64,000 nucleotides of DNA, taken from contig CAZJBS010000004.1 of assembly GCA_964544475.1 (NCBI GenBank), positions 62,001-126,000 of the forward strand, read 5' to 3'. Position numbers and translations under genes: made by a program. Origin of the DNA: CAZJBS01 sp964544475 (lineage in GTDB: Bacteria > CLD3 > SB21). Positions within the stretch are counted from its first letter, which is position 1; every line of letters starts with the position of its first letter. Below the pieces are notes generated by a model. It worked only from the letters and a program-made list of their open reading frames with translations. It ran no database searches and was not told the origin of the DNA. This document shows, one piece after another, positions 9,201-17,725 of the stretch.

Positions 9201-10152
9201 ACGAGAGCACGGCGACTTCGCCAAATGACAACTGAGACGTCTGGGAGGCAAACTGGGGACCCAACTGGCGAACGTCACTTCCCTGAAGAACAATTTCTGT
9301 CGCACCGCCGGCAGGGTTGACGGTCGTCACGCCGCTCGGCCAAACACCGTCTTCGTCCGCGGCGAAGGTGACCAACGAACCGTCGGACAGAGACCGTCGC
9401 TCAACACGCCGGATACCATTCGGCAGGTTATTGGGAATAACCAAACCGAATGCGCCGTCCAGCCCATTGACGTTGTTGGCATAGAATGGCGTGTAGCTGT
9501 TGCCCGTCGTGTTGGCCGTCCCATCGCTTTCGACAAATGAGGCGGATATGGCGCGAACTCCTCCGGATGTATCATCATAAAGAACCACGAAATCGCGCGG
9601 ACCGGCCTGGGTGGAACTTCTTAGCCCTGTACCGGTCGTGTCGGACATCGCACCGTCAAGTTTCAGGACGCGAACCGAGTCCGGGACCGTGAGCCGCGTT
9701 GCCACCGTGGTTCCTGAACCGCCGTCGTTGAGGGCAATTCGCATGAACACGTACCGGCCCGGAATAAAACGGGCATTCCCCGTCGGTTCATTGACGAACC
9801 ATCCTTCATATGTTCCAGAGTCCGATGTCGTGAATGTCCCATACGTTCCGGCGGTTGACAGGCCAGGACTCGTCGTACGCACAAAAGGCCCGGAAGGGCT
9901 GGCAAAGATACAATTGCCGGCGCCGTTGCTTGTGGGCGCATCCGACGAAATGACGATTTGATTGAAGTAGCGGTAGGTCGCGTTGGGTAATAGGCCGGAC
10001 AACCCGGCACGAAACGCATACGGCAATCGGTTGGCATTCGTACCGGTATTCCCCTCGATGTACTGCGGAATAATGACGGAGGTGACGGACTGGGCCGCGA
10101 TGGAAGCGGTCATCAGAATCAGCAAGGTCAGCAATCGGAAAAAAGTGCGCAT
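6256..10152 (-). CDS. large T9SS-secreted protein: two copies of an unnamed 270-aa domain, six choice-of-anchor-D/ASH-type modules, sorting domain
   Basis: 1298 aa. A signal peptide (1-20, IAAQS) is followed by an unnamed domain at ~27-297, four Ig-like choice-of-anchor-D (ASPM/SPD-2/Hydin-type) modules at ~299-400, 402-503, 505-604 and 606-706, a second copy of the unnamed domain at ~711-983, two more Ig-like modules at ~985-1085 and 1090-1190, and a T9SS type A sorting domain at ~1208-1298 (NYPNPFNP, MLGQEV, GIYLFRL, KMLLIK). The Ig-like modules share the pattern LSFG.V..G.S.TDS..L.NTG...L.I. A structural or adhesive cell-surface role is plausible; no enzyme motif is visible. It is followed by the arylsulfotransferase-like gene after 41 bp. 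Confidence 0.85.
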   Translation of the reverse strand: MRTFFRLLTLLILMTASIAAQSVTSVIIPQYIEGNTGTNANRLPYAFRAGLSGLLPNATYRYFNQIVISSDAPTSNGAGNCIFASPSGPFVRTTSPGLSTAGTYGTFTTSDSGTYEGWFVNEPTGNARFIPGRYVFMRIALNDGGSGTTVATRLTVPDSVRVLKLDGAMSDTTGTGLRSSTQAGPRDFVVLYDDTSGGVRAISASFVESDGTANTTGNSYTPFYANNVNGLDGAFGLVIPNNLPNGIRRVERRSLSDGSLVTFAADEDGVWPSGVTTVNPAGGATEIVLQGSDVRQLGPQFASQTSQLSFGEVAVLSSETDSFVVSNPGSMNLSITDLASSASIFIIEDTTPITLAPGDSTWIHVTFSPQVSGFQQAFLIFTHSGMTSPDTVVAAGTGVAPAFDASLSSLTFGQVVVGMSVSDSTVIRNTGNALLTITGLTLDNLSEFGVAESAPTDVAVGDSVIFHTTFHPTTTGSHAGLLIFTHNGPTSPDTVSLSGTGVAPGLLISPSTLSFGGVRLNESRTDSLLLKNTGDGQLTVSEWLSTDTVQFSIVEMAPVGLPPGDSAWLHVVFHPTASGNLSAEIVLVHNGASSPDSIPLDGEGLWGDLSVAPLELSFGLVQIGLSKTDTVTLRNTGSAALVIDSLAFVNGEDFSTQAVGPWPLNPDDSVRIGVRFHPSSSGTRQGFMLIHHDAGTPDSVGLLGNGVEVQTVLLPEYIEGQNGTNSNRIPYAFRLRLTGLLPVATYRFTNQIVTSADAATTSGAGNCLFVSASGDFVRTTNPSLATAGNYGTFTTGADGSYEGWFATEPTGNARFVPGKYLFPRLALNDGASGTTIATRVTTTDSIRVVKLAAVPGDTTGTGLRCSSTAGPKDFVFVYDHVDGTQRPVSGTFIESDGSANTTGNSYAAFYANSVNSIDGAFGLVVPNALPEGIRRVERRSLATGGIVAFATDADGVWPSGVNTVNPAGGAAEIVLTNADVLGLGSTYPQISVDPDTLDFGGVFATYADTMSFRITNIGTDTLHVTNMFTGTGEFEILGGTNFDVPASGHRDVPIVFSTVYIGYYVDTVAILSDAASGSQNVVLRAEAVGIPFITIFVDTVFFDVHVGETDSSTYAIRNMGSGPLNISSITAGGADWLMQEPANGIVEPADSLVVKVKVNATGLSAGTYVTTVAVLSNDPENPVYEHPVIRLRVEDIVGVDPGEALPTRYALHANYPNPFNPSTTIKYELKDAGPVALRIYNMLGQEVRTLVAAIETAGYKTVVWDGRNDTGGMVSSGIYLFRLETAHFTKSRKMLLIK
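7204..8022 (-). repeat. unnamed ~270-aa secreted domain, copy 2
   Basis: This segment encodes residues ~711-983 of the 1298-aa protein. Marker motifs in order are YIEG-NGTN-NRIPYAFR, GLLP-ATYR, TNQIVTSAD, GTFTT, YEGWF, EPTGN, RF-PG-Y, ALNDG-SGTT, TGTGLR, KDFVFVYD, ESDGS-N, DGAFG, GIRR-ERRSL, DGVWPSGV and NPAGG. By eye it is closer to the copy in the neighbouring CotH gene than to copy 1 in its own protein. Confidence 0.85.
9262..10074 (-). repeat. unnamed ~270-aa secreted domain, copy 1
   Basis: This segment encodes residues ~27-297 of the 1298-aa protein, directly after the signal peptide. It has the same ordered motifs as the other two copies (NRLPYAFR, GLLPNATYR, NQIVISSD, EPTGNARF, ALNDGGSGTT, TGTGLR, GIRRVERRSL, DGVWPSGV) and is the most diverged of the three. 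Confidence 0.85.
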
Positions 10153-10315
10153 AAGAGTGCTCCGGTGATTCGGATTGAGGCCCGCGCGCAGGGATGCTCC
10201 AGGACTGCGAGTATCACATGTTTGCGAACAAATTTGGATTCCGTTTCCGCGAGCAGCTGACCAGATCCTTCGGAAAACGCCATGGTTTCAAAGGAAACGG
10301 CGGCTCGCTTCTATT

Positions 10316-13171
10316 CTATTTCAAAAGTAACATGCGCTTTGTTTTCGTGCCGGCCCCGGCGGTTATGCGGTAGAAATAAATGCCACTGGAAAGCCCCGCC
10401 GCGTTGAACGATACGGAATGACTTCCGGCCGCCTTGTTCGCCTGAAGCACCGTGGCGACCTTCTGACCCAATACGTTGAAGACCTCCAGTCTCACGAACG
10501 ACGCTTCCGGCAAACTGAATTCAATGACCGTTGTTGGATTAAAAGGATTTGGATAATTCTGGGACAGCGTGAACTCCGTCGGTCGTGTTGTCCGGCTTTC
10601 AACATCGGTGATCAAGTCACCCAGGTCCGATCCGGACAGGATTATTTCGGATATTCCGCCGGAAGGGTTCACGGTGCTGACCCCGCTGGGCCACACGCCA
10701 TCGGCATCCGTGACCAGCGCCACGACACCTCCCGATATCAATGACCGGCGCTCAAATCGCCGGATGCCATTCGGAAGATCGTTGGGCAAGACCATACCGA
10801 AGGCGCCGTCGACGCCGTTGACATGGTTCGAATAAAAAGCGGCATAGTTGTTGGATGTGGAGTTGTCCGTGCCGTCATTTTCGATGAATGTACCCGAGAC
10901 GGGCCTCCCCGAGCCGTCGGCATCGTCGTACACAAAAACGAAATCTTTCGCTGGCGCGGACGTGATTGCGCGCAAACCGGTGCCGGCGCTGTCACCGGCG
11001 GCTGTGTCAAGTTTGACAACACGAATGGAATCGTTTGTTGTCAATCGCACCGACGTCGTGGTGCCGGAAATACCGTCGTTAAGGGCGATTCTGGCAAAAA
11101 CATATCTGCCGGGCACAAATCTCACATTGCCGGTCGGCTCCGTGACAAACCAACCTTCATACGTCCCGTCGTTGCTTGTTGTGAACGTGCCATAAGCGCC
11201 CGCCGTGGCCAGACTGGGGCTGGACGTGCGGACAAAGTCACCGGTCGGGGAAACAAATATGCAGTTGCCGGAGCCGCTGGTCGTGGCACCGTCCGCCGAC
11301 GTCACAATCTGGTTTGTGAACCGATACGTGGCGCCGGGCAGCAATCCGGTGAAGGCCAGCCGAAACGCATAAGGAATCCGATTCGAGTTCGTTCCATTGA
11401 CACCTTCGATGTATTGCGGCAATAGTACGGATGTCATGACCGGATCAACCAGAATCGAATCGGCGCTATTCATCGTTCCGAACGTCGGGCGGCATGCAAA
11501 GAAGGCCCCGGTGCCGTTCGGTACGCGAGCCAGCGAACGGTTCCCGGTTTGGGCGCCGTACGTCGTCGAGTCCACGACGCTGGAGTCAACGTTGGACAAG
11601 CGGACGTGTTCGCCATCGGCGGACAGCTTGAAATTGGCATGAAGCCCGATCTGGCCGGAGTCTTCATCAGCCCAAACGATAAGATAAGCCCCGGGAGCCA
11701 TGCGTGTCGAGTCCGGGAATCGCCACTTGGCGGGCATGGCTGGATCGTCCGTCAAAAAGGTGCCGGTCAGATCCAGTGTGTCCGCCGTATTGTTGTAAAG
11801 CTCAATCCAGTCTTCCGCTTCACCGTCCGGATCCAGGATGGAGTCGTTCTGGGCCATAAATTCATTGATAACCACGTCGCCGGCATGAAGCGTTACGTCG
11901 CAGGAAATTCCCAGCGTCGACAATTGGGAGGATACACTCGCCTGACGCAAATTGATGAATGACTTGAGTCCGGGTTTGCGCGAACCGCCGCCGCCGGAGG
12001 CATTGATATCCGTAGTAATGTTGGCTTCGAATTGTGTGGTCGTGTACATTTTGCGCGGGTCTTCATAGACATACGGCCGTATCCGGTTGACAAGCGTGTC
12101 GATTTGTGGAAAAAGGCGTGTTGATGAAAAGTAGTTGTGGTACATGGAACACAGGACATCCAGGTACGCGCTCTTCAGAGCAGGCGTGTTATGGATCTTG
12201 CCAATCAACGGGCGCGTGGTCGCATTGACGACATACGCCACACTCATGGTTTCGACCGCCGGCAATCCGCCGCTGTACGAGCCAAAGCTCAGCCCGGTGT
12301 CCCACACGATCCATTCCATTTTGTGCGAAACGGGATGAAAGTAGAAATAGAAATTCCGGCCGCTATTGACATAGGCGTCCAGATTGGCAAATAGAATATC
12401 AGCCGAAAGGGCTTTGTAAAAACCGTACAGATTCACCGCATTCGGCAGAGCCCCGGCCGTATTGGTGTTGTTGTTGATCGTGTCGATCAGTCGGACCAGT
12501 TGCGTCCAGGCCGTGGTTGAGCCGTCCGTCTTGAGTTCGTACCGGGGATAATACTGCGTCGTATCCGTCCCATACCATCTCAGATCGGAAACCGGCGGGT
12601 TTCCGCCTCCAAAAGCATCCACGGCTTTGAAAAGATCACCGGAGTTGTCTTCATATCGGGATTCCAAGAATTTTTTGTCGACGTGCTCGACCATGGAATA
12701 GAACCCCCACAGCGTATCGTTGAGCATCACACGCGCATAATTGGCTCGCGGGGCGGACACATCGGCGTCCCGGCAGAAATCGAGGTGGAGTTTTTCGCGC
12801 ATGAATGTCGGATCGCCCCAACAGTTGTTGAGATGGACACCCTTGAGTTCATCCCACCGCAAACCATCCAGGTATTCGTCGAAGCTGAGCCGAAACGATT
12901 TCTTGTTGTTGGGATGACTGTAGGAAGCATTGCCTTTGAGTCGCACGCCGACACTGTCATACGTCACTCCGTCGATGATGACGGTTGCGACCATGTATCG
13001 TTCCAGGCCTTCGTCGTAATAGTAGGTCAGAGAATCCCAGTAGTTCGGTTGAGAGAACTGGATGTTGATCGTGAAAACCTGTATCCCGGAAAAAATGTTG
13101 TCGCCGGGGTTCTGAGAAGTGGCTGGTTTGGACCACAGCAGGAAAAGTGCTAAAAAAAGACAGTTTTTCAT
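10316..13171 (-). CDS. CotH kinase-like / lamin-tail protein with T9SS sorting domain
   Basis: 951 aa from MKNCLFLALF; ATG 13171 is chosen because a signal peptide (ending KPATSQN) begins there. Residues ~26-376 are a CotH-type atypical protein kinase region (RLKGNASYSHPNNKKSFRLSF, GFYSMVEHVDKKFL, WIVWDTGLSFG). Residues ~431-566 are a lamin-tail domain (VVINEFMAQND, DWIELYNNTADTLDLTG, LIVWADED, HANFKLSADGE). Residues ~583-851 are the unnamed repeated domain, and ~864-951 a T9SS sorting domain (NYPNPFNPTTVIEFSLP, VLGQKV, GIYFYRI). CotH phosphorylates spore-coat proteins in Bacillus; in T9SS bacteria the target is unknown. It is separated from the 1298-aa gene by 163 bp in which I see no other feature. 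Confidence 0.85.
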   Translation of the reverse strand: MKNCLFLALFLLWSKPATSQNPGDNIFSGIQVFTINIQFSQPNYWDSLTYYYDEGLERYMVATVIIDGVTYDSVGVRLKGNASYSHPNNKKSFRLSFDEYLDGLRWDELKGVHLNNCWGDPTFMREKLHLDFCRDADVSAPRANYARVMLNDTLWGFYSMVEHVDKKFLESRYEDNSGDLFKAVDAFGGGNPPVSDLRWYGTDTTQYYPRYELKTDGSTTAWTQLVRLIDTINNNTNTAGALPNAVNLYGFYKALSADILFANLDAYVNSGRNFYFYFHPVSHKMEWIVWDTGLSFGSYSGGLPAVETMSVAYVVNATTRPLIGKIHNTPALKSAYLDVLCSMYHNYFSSTRLFPQIDTLVNRIRPYVYEDPRKMYTTTQFEANITTDINASGGGGSRKPGLKSFINLRQASVSSQLSTLGISCDVTLHAGDVVINEFMAQNDSILDPDGEAEDWIELYNNTADTLDLTGTFLTDDPAMPAKWRFPDSTRMAPGAYLIVWADEDSGQIGLHANFKLSADGEHVRLSNVDSSVVDSTTYGAQTGNRSLARVPNGTGAFFACRPTFGTMNSADSILVDPVMTSVLLPQYIEGVNGTNSNRIPYAFRLAFTGLLPGATYRFTNQIVTSADGATTSGSGNCIFVSPTGDFVRTSSPSLATAGAYGTFTTSNDGTYEGWFVTEPTGNVRFVPGRYVFARIALNDGISGTTTSVRLTTNDSIRVVKLDTAAGDSAGTGLRAITSAPAKDFVFVYDDADGSGRPVSGTFIENDGTDNSTSNNYAAFYSNHVNGVDGAFGMVLPNDLPNGIRRFERRSLISGGVVALVTDADGVWPSGVSTVNPSGGISEIILSGSDLGDLITDVESRTTRPTEFTLSQNYPNPFNPTTVIEFSLPEASFVRLEVFNVLGQKVATVLQANKAAGSHSVSFNAAGLSSGIYFYRITAGAGTKTKRMLLLK
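10619..11425 (-). repeat. unnamed ~270-aa secreted domain, copy 3
   Basis: This segment encodes residues ~583-851 of the CotH/lamin-tail protein, between the lamin-tail domain and the sorting domain. It shares long identical stretches with copy 2 (NGTNSNRIPYAFRL, YRFTNQIVTSAD, RPVSGTFIE, TDADGVWPSGV), which suggests recent duplication or gene conversion between adjacent genes. Confidence 0.85.
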
Positions 13172-13309
13172 TTTTCTTGAGGCGCTCCAGATGTCGTTGT
13201 TTTGGCGAAGTTGGATTATGTGCAAGGAGTCCGCAATTAGACCGTGCATTCGGTGTTTTGGTTTAACCGGCATCAGAAAGATTCTGTATCAACAAGAAGG
13301 TACTACAGG

Positions 13310-13338
13310 TTGTATCCATTCACAAGCTTCATTATACT
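13310..13338 (+). promoter_or_regulatory. candidate promoter for oligopeptidase B gene
   Basis: TTGTAT at 13310-13315 and TATACT at 13333-13338 are separated by 17 bp. The expected start is near 13345, just before the leader hairpin and 58 bp before the ATG. It was found by eye, with no scoring. Confidence 0.45.
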
Positions 13339-13345
13339 TTCCTGA

Positions 13346-13373
13346 TCGGCCTGCTGGTGAATGACCAGGCCGA
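13346..13373 (+). promoter_or_regulatory. 5' leader hairpin before the oligopeptidase gene
   Basis: TCGGC / GCCGA outer arms and CTGGT / ACCAG inner arms with a GAATG loop form a stem with a 3-nt bulge. There is no T-run, so it is not an intrinsic terminator. It would sit at the very 5' end of the transcript from the upstream promoter, where it could stabilise the mRNA or bind a regulator. Confidence 0.4.
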
Positions 13374-13402
13374 ATACTTCATGTCTGCAATGGATGCTGA
13401 CG

Positions 13403-15454
13403 ATGTTTGATGATCGGACACTGAAACCGCCCGTGGCCAGAAGGGAGCCCAGGATGACGACCATTCATGGCCGGACACTCATCGATGATTACGACTGGCT
13501 GAGAGACAAAAGCAGACCGGATGTGCTTGCGTATCTCAGCGCTGAAAACCGATACGTGGAGGCGATGATGAAGCCCACGGAGGGTTTTCAGGCCTTGCTG
13601 TACAAAGAAATGGTCGGACGCATCAAGGAGACCGACGAAAACGTACCGTACCGGTTGGGGGGCCATTATTACTACTCGCGAACGGAAGAGGGAAAACAGT
13701 ATCCGATCTACTGTCGCAAAAGGGACGAATGGAATGCGCCGGAAGCAATCACATTGGATTTGAATGAATTGGCCAAAGGCCATGAATTCATGAGCCTCGG
13801 CGCGTATGAAATGAGCGAGGACGGCCGGTTTCTGGCGTTTTCGGTTGACACGACCGGGTATCGGCAATATGATCTTCACGTCAAGGATTTGAATACGGGC
13901 AAAACCTCGGAAAAGCTGGCCGGGCGGGTGACGTCTTTTGTGTGGGCCAATGACAACCGGACTTTCTTTTTTGTCCAGGAGGACGAACAAACGAAACGCT
14001 CCTTTCAGCTTTTTCGTGCCACGTTGGATGGTGATAACCCCGAACTCCTGTTTGAAGAAGAAGACGAACTGTATCGCATCCACGCCTTCAAGACCCGAAG
14101 CCGGAGATATGTCATGATCGTATCGGCCAGTTCGACAACAAGCGAATGCCGGTTCGTTTCGGCCGATCGTCCACAGGAACCCCTGCAAAGGCTTGTGCCA
14201 AGGAGGGAGACGCATGAATACTATGCCGACCATCGCGGCGACCTCTTCTATATCACGACCAACGACCAGGGCAGGAATTTTCGACTCGTCACCGCACCGG
14301 TCGACAGGCCCGGACCGGAACACTGGAAGGAAATCATCCCGCATCGCCATGACGTGATGCTCGAAGGCATCGATTGTTTCAGGGATTTTTTCGTCGTCCA
14401 TGAGCGTTTCAACGGCGTGCCCACCATGCGGGTTTTTGAGCCGTCCGGCGCGTGCCACACGATTGAAATGCCGGAACCGGTTTATGTTGTATTTCCCATG
14501 CAAAACATGGAATTCGAAACGACGAAACTGCGATTTCGATACGAGTCGATGGTCTCACCCTGGTCGGTCTACGATTACGATGTGAGAACGAGGCAACGCG
14601 AGTTGATCAAGCGGCAGCCCGTGCTTGGCGGGTACGATCCCGGTCTGTATCAATCCGAACGGTTTTATGCGACAGCGTCCGACGGCACCGCCATTCCGAT
14701 TTCCATCGTCTACAGAAAGAACTTGAAACAGGACGGTTCACGGCCGCTCCTTCTGGAGGCCTATGGATCGTATGGATATCCTTACGACGTCCATTTCTCG
14801 TCGAGCCGCCTGAGCCTGCTCGATCGTGGCGTCATTTTCGGTATCGCGCACGTTCGCGGAGGTGGTGATCTCGGCAAAGCCTGGCACGACAACGGCAAGT
14901 TGATGGCCAAGAAAAATACGTTCACGGATTTTATCTCCTGCGCCGAACACCTGATCCGGGAAAAGTACACTTCGTCTGACGTCCTCATTATCTCAGGGGG
15001 CAGTGCCGGAGGTCTTCTGACAGGCGCCGTAACGAACATGCGGCCCGATCTCTTCAAAGCCGTCGTAGCCCATGTGCCGTTTGTCGACGTTATCAATACG
15101 ATGCTTGATGCGTCGTTGCCTCTCACTGTCGGTGAATATCTCGAATGGGGCAATCCCAATGAGAAGCCGGCTTTCGACTACATGATCAGTTATTCACCAT
15201 ACGACAATATTGAATCAAAAGCGTACCCGGCCATGCTGGTCAAAACCTCACTGAATGACAGCCAGGTGATGTATTGGGAACCCGCCAAGTATGTGGCTAA
15301 ACTGCGGGCGCTCAAAACAGACTCGAACCCGTTATTGTTAAAGATCAAACTCGAACCTGGAGGACATGGGGGATCGTCCGGTCGGTATGACCGCTTAAAG
15401 GATAACGCGTTCGACTACGCGTTCATACTGGATCAGTTGGGAATTACAGAGTAA
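13403..15454 (+). CDS. oligopeptidase B / prolyl oligopeptidase family (S9A) serine peptidase
   Basis: 683 aa from MFDDRTLKPP (ATG 13403; ATG 13394 is also possible). The N-terminal half is the seven-bladed propeller typical of S9A. The C-terminal catalytic domain has the HVRGGGDLGKAWHDNGK loop (~484-499), the nucleophile in GGSAGG (Ser ~534), an acid in LNDSQV (Asp ~619) and GGHGG (His ~655), which is the full triad. No signal peptide is seen, so it is probably cytosolic and degrades short peptides, in the oligopeptidase B subfamily after basic residues. Length and motif order match the family. It is transcribed divergently from the CotH gene across a 231-bp spacer. Confidence 0.92.
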   Translation: MFDDRTLKPPVARREPRMTTIHGRTLIDDYDWLRDKSRPDVLAYLSAENRYVEAMMKPTEGFQALLYKEMVGRIKETDENVPYRLGGHYYYSRTEEGKQYPIYCRKRDEWNAPEAITLDLNELAKGHEFMSLGAYEMSEDGRFLAFSVDTTGYRQYDLHVKDLNTGKTSEKLAGRVTSFVWANDNRTFFFVQEDEQTKRSFQLFRATLDGDNPELLFEEEDELYRIHAFKTRSRRYVMIVSASSTTSECRFVSADRPQEPLQRLVPRRETHEYYADHRGDLFYITTNDQGRNFRLVTAPVDRPGPEHWKEIIPHRHDVMLEGIDCFRDFFVVHERFNGVPTMRVFEPSGACHTIEMPEPVYVVFPMQNMEFETTKLRFRYESMVSPWSVYDYDVRTRQRELIKRQPVLGGYDPGLYQSERFYATASDGTAIPISIVYRKNLKQDGSRPLLLEAYGSYGYPYDVHFSSSRLSLLDRGVIFGIAHVRGGGDLGKAWHDNGKLMAKKNTFTDFISCAEHLIREKYTSSDVLIISGGSAGGLLTGAVTNMRPDLFKAVVAHVPFVDVINTMLDASLPLTVGEYLEWGNPNEKPAFDYMISYSPYDNIESKAYPAMLVKTSLNDSQVMYWEPAKYVAKLRALKTDSNPLLLKIKLEPGGHGGSSGRYDRLKDNAFDYAFILDQLGITE

Positions 15455-15488
15455 GAACAAGGCGGACAAAAAAGAATGTCTCGGGCGT

Positions 15489-15887
15489 CTACGTAGCGAT
15501 GCGGCCCTTCAAATGCGTGTCAATCCGCATGATGTGATTGACCAGCCACAAACGGACAGTGGATTGGACTTCGGCGAGCAGCACTTTTGGGTCATCATGG
15601 TCCTCATATCGATTGACGATAAGGTCAAAAGCGGTTAGAAATTTCCGGTGCGCTTCCTGGTTGTCCGCGGCCGCCGGACACGCATGTTTGAACATACAGT
15701 CTTCTTCGAACTTGAAATGTTTCTCGACATAATCCTTGAGAAAGGAAATGGAATTGTAAAGAACTTCTTCATCATGGTTCGTTGTCAGCGATTGGTCCAG
15801 GTCCTCGAGGAAAAGAAAAATCGTCTTGTGTTGCATGTCAATTTCGGGTACTCCTACGCTGAATTCCGGCTTCCAATGTACGGACAT
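15489..15887 (-). CDS. bacteriohemerythrin
   Basis: 132 aa, the standard length for a single-domain bacteriohemerythrin. The di-iron ligands are visible in order: His in DMQHKTIF (~20), His and Glu in EKHFKFEED (~57-61), His in QEAHRKF (~80), and His and Asp in WLVNHIMRIDTHL (~117-122). It binds O2 reversibly and serves oxygen storage or delivery or O2 sensing in the cytosol. It stands alone, convergent with the oligopeptidase and divergent from the thioredoxin-like gene. The 255-bp spacer to its right is AT-rich with no other gene seen. Confidence 0.92.
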   Translation of the reverse strand: MSVHWKPEFSVGVPEIDMQHKTIFLFLEDLDQSLTTNHDEEVLYNSISFLKDYVEKHFKFEEDCMFKHACPAAADNQEAHRKFLTAFDLIVNRYEDHDDPKVLLAEVQSTVRLWLVNHIMRIDTHLKGRIAT

Positions 15888-16142
15888 GGGCGATCCTTTC
15901 TGTCAAGTGGTGGCGAAAATAGAAACTGAACGGCTCCGGCATTTCGCTAGTTGAAGGTAATGCAACACGTTGTCGGTTTTCAACAAAAAAGAAATGTTTT
16001 TCTGTTATTCTGTTATGCCAAAATGACCGGCGTTCTTGCTTTCCACGGGTCATCGGAATCCATTGTTATCATTCCAAATGCACATTATATTCAGCAAATA
16101 GCGGTTATAGATGGGAAGTCAGTCTCAAGAATAGGAATTTTC

Positions 16143-16718
16143 ATGGCCAAAACATCGTCCACCATGTTAGAACTCGGTACGCCGGCGCCGGCTTTTAGTC
16201 TGCCGGATGTCACGTCAGGCAAGACCATCAGTCTCAAGACGTTTGAAGACAAGCCGGCGTTGCTGGTGATGTTTATTTGCCGGCATTGTCCGTATGTCGT
16301 GCATGTCCAGAATGAACTGTCCAAACTCGGGCGCGACTATGCCGACGCGGGCATCGTGGCCATTTCCGCCAACGATGCAGAAGCCTATCCGGATGACGGC
16401 CCCGTTCATCTGATGAAGATGGCAGAGAGTCTGGAGTTCAGATTTCCTTTCTGTTATGATGAGACCCAGGAAGTGGCCAAGGCATACCATGCCGCGTGTA
16501 CGCCGGATTTTTTCCTGTTTGACAAATCTCGCCGGCTTGTGTATCGCGGACAGCTGGATGGCAGCAGGCCTTCCAATAATATTCCCGTCACAGGTACCGA
16601 TTTGCGTTCTGCGCTGGATGCTGTACTCGCCGGAAGGGCTCCGTCATCCGATCAGAAACCAAGCTTGGGTTGCAACATCAAATGGAAGCCGGGCCATGAA
16701 CCCGCCTATTACGGATAG
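16143..16718 (+). CDS. thioredoxin-family peroxiredoxin-like protein
   Basis: 191 aa from MAKTSSTMLELG (ATG 16143, preceded by TAGGAAT). PAPAFSLPDV begins an AhpC/TSA-type fold, and CRHCPYVVHVQ near residue 48 carries a CxxC motif in the subgroup whose hallmark is CxHCPYV. Other cysteines occur at CYDETQ, HAACTPDFFL and LGCNIKW. Related proteins are annotated only as thioredoxin family protein; a thiol peroxidase or redox role is likely but not shown. The upstream open frame to 15951 is not coding-like. The pirin gene follows after 63 bp, so both may answer oxidative stress. Confidence 0.85.
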   Translation: MAKTSSTMLELGTPAPAFSLPDVTSGKTISLKTFEDKPALLVMFICRHCPYVVHVQNELSKLGRDYADAGIVAISANDAEAYPDDGPVHLMKMAESLEFRFPFCYDETQEVAKAYHAACTPDFFLFDKSRRLVYRGQLDGSRPSNNIPVTGTDLRSALDAVLAGRAPSSDQKPSLGCNIKWKPGHEPAYYG

Positions 16719-16781
16719 CAGAAGCCGATTGGGCTCCGGTTTCTTGGATGAAATGTCAAACCACAAACATTAGGAGTTCTC

Positions 16782-17696
16782 ATGTCCATACGACCGGTAA
16801 AACGGGTCATCCAATCCAAACCAACCCTTGAAGGAGCCGGCGTACGCCTTCGTCGTGCGTTCGGCTTCGGAGACACCGATGATTACGATCCGTTTCTACT
16901 GCTGGATGACTTTCGCAATGAAAACCCCGAAGATTATCTGGCGGGATTTCCATGGCATCCCCATCGCGGTATTGAGACCATCACTTACGTCCTTGCCGGC
17001 GAAGTCTCCCATGGCGACAGCCTTGGCAATCAGGGCATCCTGGGTGCGGGCGATGTCCAATGGATGACGGCCGGCAGCGGAATTCTCCACCAGGAAATGC
17101 CCAGAGGCGACGAGCGTGGACGCATGCATGGATTCCAATTGTGGGCCAATCTTCCTTCGTCCCTTAAGATGACCACACCCCGATATCAGGATGTCCTGTC
17201 GGCGGCAATTCCGGAAGTCACCGAGGACGATGGCACCAGAGTTCGCGTCATATGCGGAAACTTTTGGGGTCAACGCGGCCCTGTCGACGGTATAGCCGCC
17301 GATCCCCGATATCTCGACGTATGGGTTCCACCAGGGAAGAAAAAGAACCTGAAAGTGGAAATGTCCCATCACGCATTTGCGTATGTTTTTGAAGGCGGCG
17401 GTGTTTTCCGCGACGCGTCGTCACCACAGGCCGTACCAACCGAAATTATCGGCGACAATCAAGAGGCTAAGCCGATATGGACCGGCAACCGTTCACTAAT
17501 TCTGTTTGACAAAGGGGACGAAATCACCGTGCAGGCCGGTGACGACGGTTTACGATTTCTGCTCGTCTCCGGAAAGCCGCTTGAAGAACCGGTCGCCTGG
17601 CATGGCCCGATCGTCATGAACACGCAGGAGGAACTTCGGCAGGCCATGATCGATCTTCGCAATGGTTCTTTTATCAAGACGAAGGGCAAATCCTGA
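16782..17696 (+). CDS. pirin family protein (cupin)
   Basis: 304 aa with AGGAG 10 nt before ATG 16782. Two cupin domains are seen. The first holds the metal ligands in FPWHPHRGIETITYVLAGE (two His, then Glu) and GSGILHQEMP (His-x-Glu). The sequence GDVQWMTAGSGI...ERGRMHGFQLWANLP is diagnostic for pirin. Bacterial pirins can act as quercetin 2,3-dioxygenase (YhhW type) or redox-responsive regulators; which applies here cannot be told. The following small gene starts 29 bp downstream and is probably in the same operon. Confidence 0.93.
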   Translation: MSIRPVKRVIQSKPTLEGAGVRLRRAFGFGDTDDYDPFLLLDDFRNENPEDYLAGFPWHPHRGIETITYVLAGEVSHGDSLGNQGILGAGDVQWMTAGSGILHQEMPRGDERGRMHGFQLWANLPSSLKMTTPRYQDVLSAAIPEVTEDDGTRVRVICGNFWGQRGPVDGIAADPRYLDVWVPPGKKKNLKVEMSHHAFAYVFEGGGVFRDASSPQAVPTEIIGDNQEAKPIWTGNRSLILFDKGDEITVQAGDDGLRFLLVSGKPLEEPVAWHGPIVMNTQEELRQAMIDLRNGSFIKTKGKS

Positions 17697-17725
17697 TCAG
17701 TTTTCACCATCTTGTTGGAGGTTAC

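Noticed and set aside
13379..14503. 374-codon minus-strand open frame inside the oligopeptidase gene
   Set aside because: Antisense shadow; the oligopeptidase on the other strand has a full catalytic triad and family length.
16719..16781. AGAAGCCG / CGGTTTCT hairpin after the thioredoxin-like gene as a terminator
   Set aside because: Eight-pair stem including a wobble, 9-nt loop and no T-run.
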